From the NCBI GenBank assembly GCA_945905925.1, contig CAMDQN010000038.1:1-48681 (forward strand): DNA of 48,681 bases. Direction: 5' to 3'. Below the pieces are notes generated by a model. The model was given only the letters and a program-made list of their open reading frames with translations, was not told the DNA's origin and made no database searches. The position numbers and the translations under genes were made by a program. This document shows positions 39,619 through 47,731 of this stretch, piece after piece (position 1 is the first letter of the stretch; every line of letters starts with the position of its first letter). The stretch is from Singulisphaera sp. GP187. GTDB lineage: Bacteria > Planctomycetota > Planctomycetia > Gemmatales > Gemmataceae.

Positions 39619-42375
39619 CTACTCGTGCGTTTCGAGGCGGTGGAGTATCTCGTCGAGCAACTGCGGGCCGGTTTTGCGGTACGCGGCCTCGTGCGGGCAT
39701 GCCTGCACGCAATACGGTTCGTCGCCGTTGCACAGGTCGCAATTCACCGCACGACGCGCCGCGGTTACCTGCGGGTTGCCCTCTTGGTACGCCGCCGCAG
39801 CCGGGTTCGCTTGGCCGCGCGGAACCATGTGAATCGAGCCGTAAGGGCAGTTCCGCTCGCACAGCCCGCACCCGATGCAGTGGTTCTCGATCACCACTTC
39901 GAGGTGGTTCCCTTCACGGTGGATCGCGTCCACCGGGCAACCATCCATGCAGTAGGGCTTGTGACACGACCTGCACGAAGTCGCCACCAAGAAGTCACCG
40001 AACCGCAAGCCTTCGCGCAACAGACGCGCGTTACCGTCATGCGAGTCGGCACACGCTCGCGTGCATTCGTCGCACCGCGTACAACTCTTCAGGTCCAGCA
40101 CCAACAACTTCTGACCCTGATACAAGCCCTGCCGGACGTAGTCGCGAAGCACCGCCGGGGGCGGGGTGCCCTTCACACCGGGGACCGCCGGGCGCGCCGC
40201 AGCCTGCAACCCCTCTCGCAGCGCCGGGAACTTGTCGCACATCGCGCGGAACACCGGACCGGGCACGCGAACCAGTTCCACCGGGTCGAGCGCGGCGACC
40301 GTCGCGGTCCGCACGCCCGGCCGGTCGGAGAGCAGTGCCGCTTCGCCGAAGTAGTCGCCAGCCGAGAGGAGGCGCAACACTTGCTCGCCACCGCCGGCCG
40401 TGGTGAAGACACGCACCGTCCCGAGCCGGATGATGTAGAACGCCGCCGCCGTATCGCCCTCCGCGACGATCGTCTCGCCGGCCGCGATGCGGCGGAACTC
40501 CGCACCCTTATCGTCTACCTTTTCGGCCAACAGGAACGTGATTGCCTGCTCGCGCTGCACCTGGTCGAGCGAGGCGAACAACCGGCCGCCGGACACGCTC
40601 GTTTGGAGCGCGCGTAACGTGTACATCTCCTGAAGGTCTTCGCGCGCCGACGCCGACCGCTGCATCATGTCGAGCATGTTTCGCGTGACTTCGTACACCA
40701 CGACCGGCCCGCGTTTCTTCGGGTTCCGGGTCGCGGTCGTCCAGCCGTTCGCGTCCTCCCCCTTGGTGAGTTCGGGGTTATCCGGCTCGGCGATCCCAAT
40801 GACGGTCGCGACCCGCGGGCGCTGCGTCAGGCAGGTCATCTCGCCCAGAACTAACTCGTCGCCGGTCCGAACCGCGAGCAGGTTACCGGGGTCGCTGCCT
40901 TTCTTCGGTTTCGGCTTCGTGCTGCTACCGAATAGCGCGCCGAAGAAACCCGGCTTGGTTGCGGTCGTGGCGGCGCGGGCGTAGATCTCGAACGTGCCGG
41001 TGCCCTGCAGCAAGAACGCGGTGCTTCCGTACTCGCCCTCTTCGCAAAGCACCTTCTTCTCGCCAGGCTCGATCTCCCACTTGCGCACCGCGCCCTCGTT
41101 CCACTTCAGGTACGAGTATGGGATCGACCGGAACGGGAACACGACCCGCGGCCCGCGCGTTGGGCTTTCGTAGAGCAGCCAGACGTTCAGCATCTCGTCG
41201 GCGGTGAGGAACCCCGACGACTTCGGGAACGACGTGTTCGGGTTCACGGGAATCTGCTCGGGCGAATCTTCCCAGGCGCGGGGCCGGACGCGGCGCCGCA
41301 GCGAGAGCGCGCCGGTGGGGCAACTGTTCATGCACTCGCCGCACTGGACGCAGGTCGATTCGCGCATGATCGAGTCGAGGTCGAAGCTGATGCGCGTGCC
41401 GTAACCCTTGCCGGTGTGCCCGATCACCTTGAACGGCTTCACCTCGGAACACGCCCGCACGCACCGGTCGCACAGGATGCACCGGTCGTGATCGACGACG
41501 ACGGTGCGCGACGAGTACGGGTAGCCCTCGTCCACCTGGGAGTTCCACTCGTCCCACGCGTTACGGAGATCGGGTCGCTCTTCGTTGCGCTCGGTGACGC
41601 TCAGGGTCGGAATGAGGGGCAGTTCGATGCGCCGGGATTTGGGAATCGCTTCTTGCGCGGTGTTCTTGCTGGGCATCTCCGGCGGGCGGCGGAGGCTCTC
41701 ACGCGGTTCGATCACGTTGAGCGACCGGGCGACGGTGCTCAACTCGTTCTCGTACCGCTTGGTCTCGGTCAGCGGTTCGTGGAAGTGGTCCGCGACCAGG
41801 AACTCGGCGAGCATCTTCACCGACTCGTTCACGTCGGACGACGCGCGCTCGATGACCTTCGTGTCGGCCGAATCCTTCTGGTCCGGGTTGTACCCAGGCA
41901 TGCCGGCGCGGGTCGTGACCACCATGTTCGTTTCGACGCGGTGTTGGCACGCGGGCACCAGTTTGCGCCCGGCCGTCAACTTGCCGCGTTTCATGCTCGA
42001 AATGTGAACCGAGCACATGCGGCACACCGCGACCGGGGTGACGTGCCGCTGGTGGCACAGCACCGGGATGCGGGTGCGCAGTTCATCATCCGACCAGATG
42101 CCTTGTGCGACGAGTTCGGCGGCGGCGTCGTAGATGGTCGTGGTTCGCGGGATGAGTTGGCCGTCCTGGTCGCGGAGCGAGTTGCCCTGCGAGTCGGACT
42201 TGGGGACCGCGCGCGGAACCTCGACCGCGTACCCGTCGATGACGATGGTGACGAGGTCTTTGAACCGCTCGCGGGTCTCCTTCTCGCGGCGCACGAGCAT
42301 GTCGTTGTCGTCGCGGGCGAAGAGCGACTCTTCTTCGCGACCGAGGGAGATTTCGGGATCGGCAAATTCGGCCAT
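39619..42375 (-). CDS. Giant iron-sulfur protein: NuoG-like N-terminus, two cNMP-binding domains, four-cluster ferredoxin
   Basis: The protein has 918 residues. Residues about 40-150 form a plant-type [2Fe-2S] domain (Cys 107, 118, 121, 143). Residues 299-309 (CILCDRCVRAC) and 342-352 (CVQCGECMNSC) hold two [4Fe-4S] motifs, as in NuoG/HydA N-termini. A degenerate cyclic-nucleotide-binding domain spans about 430-575. A well-formed one spans about 615-715 and has the phosphate cassette FGEAALLSDRPGVRTATV with its arginine. The C-terminus (765-893) carries four further [4Fe-4S] motifs (first cysteines 765, 801, 833, 879), as in DmsB/HycB-type electron-transfer subunits. There is no signal peptide, so it is cytoplasmic. 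It is last in a minus-strand operon with a NuoEF fusion, a decaheme cytochrome and a membrane protein. Nothing similar is known to me as a characterised protein. Confidence 0.9.
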   Translation of the reverse strand: MAEFADPEISLGREEESLFARDDNDMLVRREKETRERFKDLVTIVIDGYAVEVPRAVPKSDSQGNSLRDQDGQLIPRTTTIYDAAAELVAQGIWSDDELRTRIPVLCHQRHVTPVAVCRMCSVHISSMKRGKLTAGRKLVPACQHRVETNMVVTTRAGMPGYNPDQKDSADTKVIERASSDVNESVKMLAEFLVADHFHEPLTETKRYENELSTVARSLNVIEPRESLRRPPEMPSKNTAQEAIPKSRRIELPLIPTLSVTERNEERPDLRNAWDEWNSQVDEGYPYSSRTVVVDHDRCILCDRCVRACSEVKPFKVIGHTGKGYGTRISFDLDSIMRESTCVQCGECMNSCPTGALSLRRRVRPRAWEDSPEQIPVNPNTSFPKSSGFLTADEMLNVWLLYESPTRGPRVVFPFRSIPYSYLKWNEGAVRKWEIEPGEKKVLCEEGEYGSTAFLLQGTGTFEIYARAATTATKPGFFGALFGSSTKPKPKKGSDPGNLLAVRTGDELVLGEMTCLTQRPRVATVIGIAEPDNPELTKGEDANGWTTATRNPKKRGPVVVYEVTRNMLDMMQRSASAREDLQEMYTLRALQTSVSGGRLFASLDQVQREQAITFLLAEKVDDKGAEFRRIAAGETIVAEGDTAAAFYIIRLGTVRVFTTAGGGEQVLRLLSAGDYFGEAALLSDRPGVRTATVAALDPVELVRVPGPVFRAMCDKFPALREGLQAAARPAVPGVKGTPPPAVLRDYVRQGLYQGQKLLVLDLKSCTRCDECTRACADSHDGNARLLREGLRFGDFLVATSCRSCHKPYCMDGCPVDAIHREGNHLEVVIENHCIGCGLCERNCPYGSIHMVPRGQANPAAAAYQEGNPQVTAARRAVNCDLCNGDEPYCVQACPHEAAYRKTGPQLLDEILHRLETHE

Positions 42376-42390
42376 TGTGGAAACTCTCTG

Positions 42391-42481
42391 CTTGGCGAGC
42401 GGGGGGGCGTAAGCCCCCTGATTCTTGTCGCTTGTCGTGGGGAGGAGGTCGCATCAGGGGGGCTTACGCCCCCCGCTCGCC
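42391..42481. repeat. Palindromic repeat, family A copy 4, inside the electron-transfer operon
   Basis: CTTGGCGAGCGGGGGGGCGT and on (42391-42422) pairs with 42453-42481 (ATCAGGGGGGCTTACGCCCC and on), nearly perfect over about 28 bases. It lies between the NuoEF stop (42490) and the iron-sulfur protein start (42375). Confidence 0.88.
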
Positions 42482-42489
42482 TCGGAACG

Positions 42490-44541
42490 TTACCCCATCT
42501 TCGTCTGCGTCTCTTCCATGAAGTACGCGATTATGGTCGCGAGCGGGATCGGGGCGACGTACCCCAGCCCACAGATCGAGGTCAATTGGAGCGTCTTCGT
42601 GATCTCTTTCACGTCGGACTTCACGCGGTCCGCTTCGGCCCCGGACACCGGCTTGCCGGCGTCGCGGCGGGTGATCAAGTCTTGTCCGATCTGCACCAAC
42701 TTCTGCGACCCGAGACGGCACGGGACGCACTTCCCACACGACTCGTTGCGGTAGAACTCTGTGTAGTTCACCGCTTGATCGAGCAGGTCCACTTCGCCCG
42801 CGTACACGGTGATCGCGGCGCCGAGCATCGGCTCAACCGGGAACCGCAACGCGCCGTTCATATGGCGGAAGAAGTTCAGGTCCAGAGGGATTCTGAGCAG
42901 ATCGAGTTCCTTCGCGCCCATCGGCAGGTAGGCGTTGAGGAACCACGCCATGAAGTCGGCGTCCTGCGCGCTGCGCTCGCGGATCTTCGCGACCGCGTCG
43001 GCGCGTTTCTTCTCGTCGAACTTGGGATCGACCGGAATCTTCGCGGGCAGCAACCCGCCGGACGGTCCCGACGCCGCGACCGCTCGCAACTTGCCGTTGA
43101 TCCCACCGCAGTACCGTTCGCCGGTGAACAGCTCGCCGAGTGTCAAGCCGACGGCGACTTCGTACACGCCCGGGCGGACCACATCGCCGCTCACGGAGAA
43201 CAGCCGGCGCCCGCCGAACTTGATCTTCGGGTCGGCCTGGAGACGCCAGCCACCCATCTCGTACTTGTCGCCGCCAAACAGCACGATGCCGGGCGCCCAC
43301 GCGAGCGTTTCGACGTTGTTCACGACCGTCGGTCGGTCGCGCAGGCCGTTCGTGGTAAGTTCGGGCGGGCGGTTGCGCGGCTGGCCGCGACGATCCTCCA
43401 TCGCCTCGATGAGCGCCGATTGCTCGCCGCAGATGTACCCGCCCGGGCTTTCAAACACCTCGACCGGGAAGTTGCGCCCGGACCCGAAGATGTTCTCGCC
43501 GCACGCACCGAGTTCTTCGGCGCGGTGGATCTCTTCGCGGAGCGCGTGAATCTGCTCGTGGTACTCGTGTCGGACGAAGATGTAGCCCGCCGCGCCGCCG
43601 GTCATCAGGCCCGCGAGAATCACGCCTTCCACAACGAGGTGCGGCATCCGCAGCAAAATCTCGCGGTCCTTGAATGTGCCCGGTTCGCTCTCGTCGCCGT
43701 TGCAGACAACGTACTTTTCGGATCCCTGTTCGCGCCACACGTCGAGCCACTTCTGGTACGTGGGCGCGCCGGCACCACCCATACCGAGCAGGTTCGCGGT
43801 CTTCAGTTCCCAGAGCAGCGGGTGGAACCGCTGGACGTAAGTTTCGAGGTCTTTGCCGCCCATCTCGCGGGGCGGCGGCACGATGGGCCGAATGAGCTTC
43901 GCGATATAGTCGGTGAACCGCTTCACGGCGCGGTAGTCGCGGGGCCAGCCCTGGCGCCCGTACACGTCGAGCGACCATCCGGCGGCGCGGAGCGGCGAGG
44001 GTTCGCCCGGGGCGGCGACGACGCCCTTGGGCAGCGCGTGCCCGCGGTTAATGTTTGTGTGTGGTTCGTACTCGGCGTCGGGGTCTGCCATCGGCGGCTC
44101 GCGGTCTTCCGCGAGCGCGGTGAGAACTTCTTCGAGGTCCGAGCCGGGGCGGTTGGCGTACACCCAAGCATGCACGTGTTCGGGCATGGGCCGCTTCTCG
44201 ACCCACACGGCCGGAGCGCGGTCGCATCGTCCCAGACACGACACGCCTTCGACACACACCTTCTTCCCGGTGCGCTCTGACAGTTCGGCCGCGAGCACCG
44301 GCAGCCCGGTCTTCTCGTTCAGGAGCGCCGCCGACCCGCGCAGGTGGCAGGTCATGTCGCGGCACACCTTCATCTCGACATCGGGCGGGTCGGTGCGTTC
44401 GAGCCGAAAGCCGGGGAAGAAACTGCTCACCTCCTCCAGCCGATACATTGGCACGTCGATCTCGCGCGCGAGTTCCTTCAGCTCCTTGTCGGGGAGGAAG
44501 CCAAACCGGTTTTGGATGTCGCGAAGCCGCTGAACAATCAT
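42490..44541 (-). CDS. NuoE-NuoF fusion protein (NADH-binding, FMN, iron-sulfur)
   Basis: The protein has 683 residues from ATG 44541 (GAAGG upstream). Residues 1-150 are NuoE-like, a thioredoxin-fold [2Fe-2S] domain with Cys 60, 65, 102 and 106 (CRDMTC, CLGRC). Residues about 225-683 are NuoF-like: LLGMGGAGAPTYQKW (FMN loop; the usual R-G-G-A-G-F-P is changed to M-G-G-A-G-A-P), NGDESEPGTFKD, GGYICGEQSALIEAMEDRRG, and the [4Fe-4S] site ESCGKCVPCR with a distal Cys 657 (SICGLG). It likely oxidises NADH and passes electrons on. About 30 extra residues lie around 536-570 relative to complex I NuoF. It is not part of a nuo operon here. Confidence 0.93.
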   Translation of the reverse strand: MIVQRLRDIQNRFGFLPDKELKELAREIDVPMYRLEEVSSFFPGFRLERTDPPDVEMKVCRDMTCHLRGSAALLNEKTGLPVLAAELSERTGKKVCVEGVSCLGRCDRAPAVWVEKRPMPEHVHAWVYANRPGSDLEEVLTALAEDREPPMADPDAEYEPHTNINRGHALPKGVVAAPGEPSPLRAAGWSLDVYGRQGWPRDYRAVKRFTDYIAKLIRPIVPPPREMGGKDLETYVQRFHPLLWELKTANLLGMGGAGAPTYQKWLDVWREQGSEKYVVCNGDESEPGTFKDREILLRMPHLVVEGVILAGLMTGGAAGYIFVRHEYHEQIHALREEIHRAEELGACGENIFGSGRNFPVEVFESPGGYICGEQSALIEAMEDRRGQPRNRPPELTTNGLRDRPTVVNNVETLAWAPGIVLFGGDKYEMGGWRLQADPKIKFGGRRLFSVSGDVVRPGVYEVAVGLTLGELFTGERYCGGINGKLRAVAASGPSGGLLPAKIPVDPKFDEKKRADAVAKIRERSAQDADFMAWFLNAYLPMGAKELDLLRIPLDLNFFRHMNGALRFPVEPMLGAAITVYAGEVDLLDQAVNYTEFYRNESCGKCVPCRLGSQKLVQIGQDLITRRDAGKPVSGAEADRVKSDVKEITKTLQLTSICGLGYVAPIPLATIIAYFMEETQTKMG

Positions 44542-44558
44542 CGAAGAACCTTCATACG

Positions 44559-44646
44559 TGGCGAGGGGGGGCGTAGGTCCCCTGTTAAAGCTCAGCGCGA
44601 ACAGTTACTTCGGGGTTTAACGGGTGGCTTACGCGTCCCGTTCGCC
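44559..44646. repeat. Palindromic repeat, family A copy 5 (degenerate), inside the electron-transfer operon
   Basis: The left arm 44559-44589 (GTGGCGAGGGGGGGCGTAGG and on) and right arm 44616-44646 (TTTAACGGGTGGCTTACGCG and on) share the family A layout but have several mismatches, so this copy seems older. It lies between the decaheme cytochrome stop (44659) and the NuoEF start (44541). Confidence 0.75.
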
Positions 44647-44658
44647 TCGAACAAATCG

Positions 44659-46284
44659 CTACTTGGTCTTGCCTTGTAGCCACTCGGTCAGAGTGAGCGG
44701 CTTGCCCGCGTCGCGTGCCACAGCGCCGCGCCCCTGGAGTGGGTTGTCGCCGTTGTGGTAACGGTGGCAGTCGGAGCAGGCGTGCCGCGCGCCACCGCCG
44801 ACGATCTCCTTGTTGTCGGGTAGAAGCACCGTCGTGCCGGGTGGGGCGTGACACGCCTGACACGTTTTCACGCCAACGATCTGAACCGGTTCCGGCTTGT
44901 CGGCTTCCGTCGGGGCGAGGTACGCGGCGTCCGTGCCCGGGTGGCAGGTGGCGCAGGTGGCTCCTCGGTGCGAGGCGTGGTTGAATTTCGCGTGCTTGAA
45001 CCAGACGGTGCGGTCCGGGACCACTGCGACACGCAACTTCGCCTTCGCGTCGGCGCCCGGTTCAATTTTGTGGCACTTCGCGCAGATCCCGCCGCTGAAC
45101 ATGATTCCCTCTGCGTCGGCGGTGAGGCGATCGACCTCCTGACCGAGCGTGCGCGGCGCCAGGTCGTTCGGTTGTGGATCGAGTTTGCCCCCGAGTTCCG
45201 GCGGGCGATTGAGCGCGGGGTGCCCGCGCTCGCTCAGACCCCGCAGGTAGCCGGCCCGGAGTTCGGTAACCAGATCAGCCGGCTGCTTCCGGTGCGACAC
45301 GTCGAACGGTGCCACACGGTATTGATCCTTACCCACCGTACTCACACCCTCCTTCGCCTGAACCGGGTGGCACGAGCGGCAATGCACCTCGAAGTTCACG
45401 GGGAGGAAGTGCGCACCCTCGGTACGTGGCGGCAGCAGTGAGTGCGTCGGGTCGCCCTTCGCGAGCGTTTTCTTGATGTCCTGGAAACCCGTTGTGTCGA
45501 TGCCGGAGTCGAGCGCGTGACACGACACGCAGTTGAGTTGAATTTTGGTGTCGTCGGTGGCGCCCGCAGGTGCGTACCGGGTGACAGCCGCGCCGCCGCC
45601 GATCTTGCGTAGTTGGCCCACCGTCATGCCCGCTTGGCCCGGGTCATACGCCTGACCCGCGGTCATGTGGACCGCGTGGCTGAACTTGAGCGTCCGCGGG
45701 TTCTTTTCGATGTCGAGTGACCGGAACTCTGGGTGGTCCGTCACAAAGTTGGTGATCTTGTTCTGGTACGGCTTGGTGGCCTTTGAGTTCGCCGCGTCGT
45801 GGTACTTGCCCAGGTTCTCGTGGCACTGGTTGCAGTCCTTGTCCGCGAGCCGGACGAGAGAGCCGAGCCGCCCGTTGTGGTCGTGGTGGCAGTTGGAGCA
45901 GCGGTTATGGAACTTTTTCGCGTCCGTGTTCGCGGAGTCGTGGTGGACCGGTCCGCCGTGACACTTCTCGCACGTCAGATCGTGCCACCGGTCGTGGGCT
46001 TTGAACACGGAAATCGGCCCGAGTTCGCTGATCCCGTGGGCCTTGTGGCACGCCTCGCAGTTGTATTCGAACGCAGTATGGACGTTGGCGAGCCGGCCGT
46101 GCGAGTGCGAGTATTGGACCCGCTGCGCCGGTTTGGCAACGTCCACCACGCCCCAAGCACCGGCGGCGAACAGCGCGATCCAACTGAGGGCGATCTTCCC
46201 GCGACGGAGCGGGTCCGGCCGGCGGAAGTATCCGCGCTTCCCGGTGAACCGGTCCGACAGGTCGCGACTTGGTGAGCGAGGCAT
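44659..46284 (-). CDS. Membrane-anchored decaheme cytochrome c
   Basis: The protein has 541 residues from ATG 46284 (GGGAAAGAG upstream; the 36 codons further up lie in a palindrome). An N-terminal uncleaved anchor (GKIALSWIALFAAGAWGVVDVA) puts the rest in the periplasm. There are ten C-x-x-C-H haem sites: CEACH, CEKCH, CSNCH, CNQCH, CVSCH, CRSCH, CAKCH, CATCH, CQACH and CSDCH. Many additional histidines (for example HSHGRL, KFSHAVH, KFNHASHRG) can serve as distal ligands, as in cytochrome c3/NapC-NrfH type multihaem proteins. It is probably the periplasmic electron carrier of the complex formed with the adjacent gene products. Confidence 0.93.
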   Translation of the reverse strand: MPRSPSRDLSDRFTGKRGYFRRPDPLRRGKIALSWIALFAAGAWGVVDVAKPAQRVQYSHSHGRLANVHTAFEYNCEACHKAHGISELGPISVFKAHDRWHDLTCEKCHGGPVHHDSANTDAKKFHNRCSNCHHDHNGRLGSLVRLADKDCNQCHENLGKYHDAANSKATKPYQNKITNFVTDHPEFRSLDIEKNPRTLKFSHAVHMTAGQAYDPGQAGMTVGQLRKIGGGAAVTRYAPAGATDDTKIQLNCVSCHALDSGIDTTGFQDIKKTLAKGDPTHSLLPPRTEGAHFLPVNFEVHCRSCHPVQAKEGVSTVGKDQYRVAPFDVSHRKQPADLVTELRAGYLRGLSERGHPALNRPPELGGKLDPQPNDLAPRTLGQEVDRLTADAEGIMFSGGICAKCHKIEPGADAKAKLRVAVVPDRTVWFKHAKFNHASHRGATCATCHPGTDAAYLAPTEADKPEPVQIVGVKTCQACHAPPGTTVLLPDNKEIVGGGARHACSDCHRYHNGDNPLQGRGAVARDAGKPLTLTEWLQGKTK

Positions 46285-46293
46285 CTCTTTCCC

Positions 46294-46396
46294 AGTGTTT
46301 GGTGTTTTGTGTTTAGTGTTTGGTGTTCGCAGTGCAACTCGAATGGGCAAAAGGGGACGCCCAAACGCAAAACACGAAACACCAAAGACCAAACAC
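46294..46396. repeat. AT-rich imperfect palindrome inside the electron-transfer operon
   Basis: AGTGTTTGGTGTTTTGTGTT (from 46294) is a mismatched complement of AACACCAAAGACCAAACACT (ending 46396). The sequence units resemble the palindrome at 8354-8460. It lies between the cytochrome b-like stop (46400) and the decaheme start (46284). Confidence 0.7.
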
Positions 46397-46399
46397 TCC

Positions 46400-47281
46400 C
46401 TACCAGTACTTCAGCGCGCGGACCGCGTGGAGGATCATGAGTGTGGTCATCGCGACGGAGAGCGGGAGGTGGACGAGTTGCCAGTTGTGCAACCAAAAGT
46501 AGAGCTGGGCCTGCGAGTCCCAGCGGCGCCGCAGGTTGGCGAGTTCCTGGAGTCGGTCGAGGTCGTCGCGGGCCTCGGGCGGCACCGCCTCGCGGAGTCG
46601 GGCGAACCGGCGCTCGGCTTCCGCCGAAGCCGTGAGCGGGGACCGAGAGTGCCGCCCTTCCTGAAGGTACGGCAGAAGCACGTCGTCGCGGAACGCTTCG
46701 AGTTCGGTCTTCAGCGGGCCGCTGATGAGCGGTTCGGCGGCTTCCGCTTCCGGTGGCACGGTCGTCAAACTCGTGATGACCCGTTTGGCCTCGTCCGCGT
46801 GGTACTCGCCAAGTCGGTCGATCTGCGACGCGATCGTTTCTCCGGGGATGTCCGCGAGTATCTTCTGGGGGAGCCACTGTTGCATCACGAGACCCCACAC
46901 TCCGCTGAACGTGACCAACAGGAACAGGATCATCGTTGTGGCGGCGAGCGGCCCGCCGTACCCGAACCCGGCGTGGATCAGGATGACAGGGAGGCACACC
47001 AGCCCCATCCAGATGTGGAGCCGCATCCAGGCGCGGGTGCGGCCCAGTCGCATGCGGCGGAACCGCTTGCGCAGGATGATGGCCATTTCAAAGAACACGA
47101 TGGTGCCGCCGACCACGCCGCACAGGACGCCAAACCAACTACTGGGTACGGGAGGCCACTCCCACAGCGTGGCCAATCCCCCGAGCCTGGCTAAGACCGC
47201 CCCAGCGAAGGTGATTCCGAACGTGGCGAGCACGATGGCAGTGATCCGCCACTGCACCGTCTTTGTCTTTCCGAGAAGCAC
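46400..47281 (-). CDS. Cytochrome b-like integral membrane protein
   Basis: The protein has 293 residues from GTG 47281 (GGAGCC upstream). There are about five membrane segments: ITAIVLATFGITFAGAVLA, WFGVLCGVVGGTIVFFEMAII, LHIWMGLVCLPVILIHAGFGY, ATTMILFLLVTFSGVWGLVM and VHLPLSVAMTTLMILHAVRAL. Histidines in the third (LH, IH) and last (LHNW, VH, LH) segments are placed like the haem-b ligands of di-haem membrane cytochromes. A soluble helical domain of about 130 residues (residues 140-265) sits before the last helix. No assigned family name is certain. As the first gene of the operon it should be the quinone-facing or electron-transfer membrane subunit for the decaheme and iron-sulfur proteins. 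Confidence 0.8.
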   Translation of the reverse strand: MLLGKTKTVQWRITAIVLATFGITFAGAVLARLGGLATLWEWPPVPSSWFGVLCGVVGGTIVFFEMAIILRKRFRRMRLGRTRAWMRLHIWMGLVCLPVILIHAGFGYGGPLAATTMILFLLVTFSGVWGLVMQQWLPQKILADIPGETIASQIDRLGEYHADEAKRVITSLTTVPPEAEAAEPLISGPLKTELEAFRDDVLLPYLQEGRHSRSPLTASAEAERRFARLREAVPPEARDDLDRLQELANLRRRWDSQAQLYFWLHNWQLVHLPLSVAMTTLMILHAVRALKYW

Positions 47282-47498
47282 TCGCGGCTCCGGTCGTGCG
47301 TCGTGATGGTTCTTCCAAGTACCGGATAGTAACGCACCGACACGAGGCAGTCAACGATTTAGAATCGGCTACTTTGACAATGTAGTAGCCACACTCCATG
47401 TGCCGTGACGAGAGCGCTGAGACGCTCGGCAGTTTTGAGGTGGCAGTCGGCCACCGCCTTGCGGTCCAGACTCGTCGCGAAGGTGATGAAATTGCTAT

Positions 47499-47580
47499 TC
47501 AAGGGCGCTCGCAGGTCGCGGCGTGGTACAGCACGGCACCGAGTGAGAACAGGTCCGTTCGCGGATCGACCGAAGTGGGG
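47499..47580 (-). pseudogene. Fragment of a Ser/Thr kinase gene
   Basis: On the minus strand the sequence encodes TSVDPRTDLFSLGAVLYHAA and then TCERP followed by a stop. D-x-R-(S/T)DLFSLG-x-V-L-Y-x-x-x-T-G-x-x-P is kinase subdomain IX as found in planctomycete kinases. Nothing else of the kinase is readable near it. It lies in the gap between the cytochrome b-like gene and the intact kinase. The rest of 47282-47731 shows no gene. Confidence 0.45.
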
Positions 47581-47731
47581 CGTGGAACCGCTCGAACCGC
47601 GCCCAGACCTCCACACCCCCATTTGGCGCGTCGCGGTTTGGGTCTTGCGAATGGCGCGAAGTGTGAGAGTATACCGACTGGTGCGTGTGTGTTCGCGCAA
47701 GAAATCAGACCGGTAACTCGGGAGGACGCCC

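Noticed and set aside
41416-44280. Open frame of more than 950 codons opposite the NuoEF and iron-sulfur genes
   Set aside because: Antisense shadow; both opposite genes have unmistakable cofactor motifs.
5665-44646. CRISPR array or phage attachment sites suggested by repeated sequences
   Set aside because: The repeats are dispersed palindromes kilobases apart, not regularly spaced, and no cas or integrase gene is present.
44559-44646. Intact insertion sequence with terminal inverted repeats
   Set aside because: The element is under 100 bases and holds no transposase; the same is true of all copies here.
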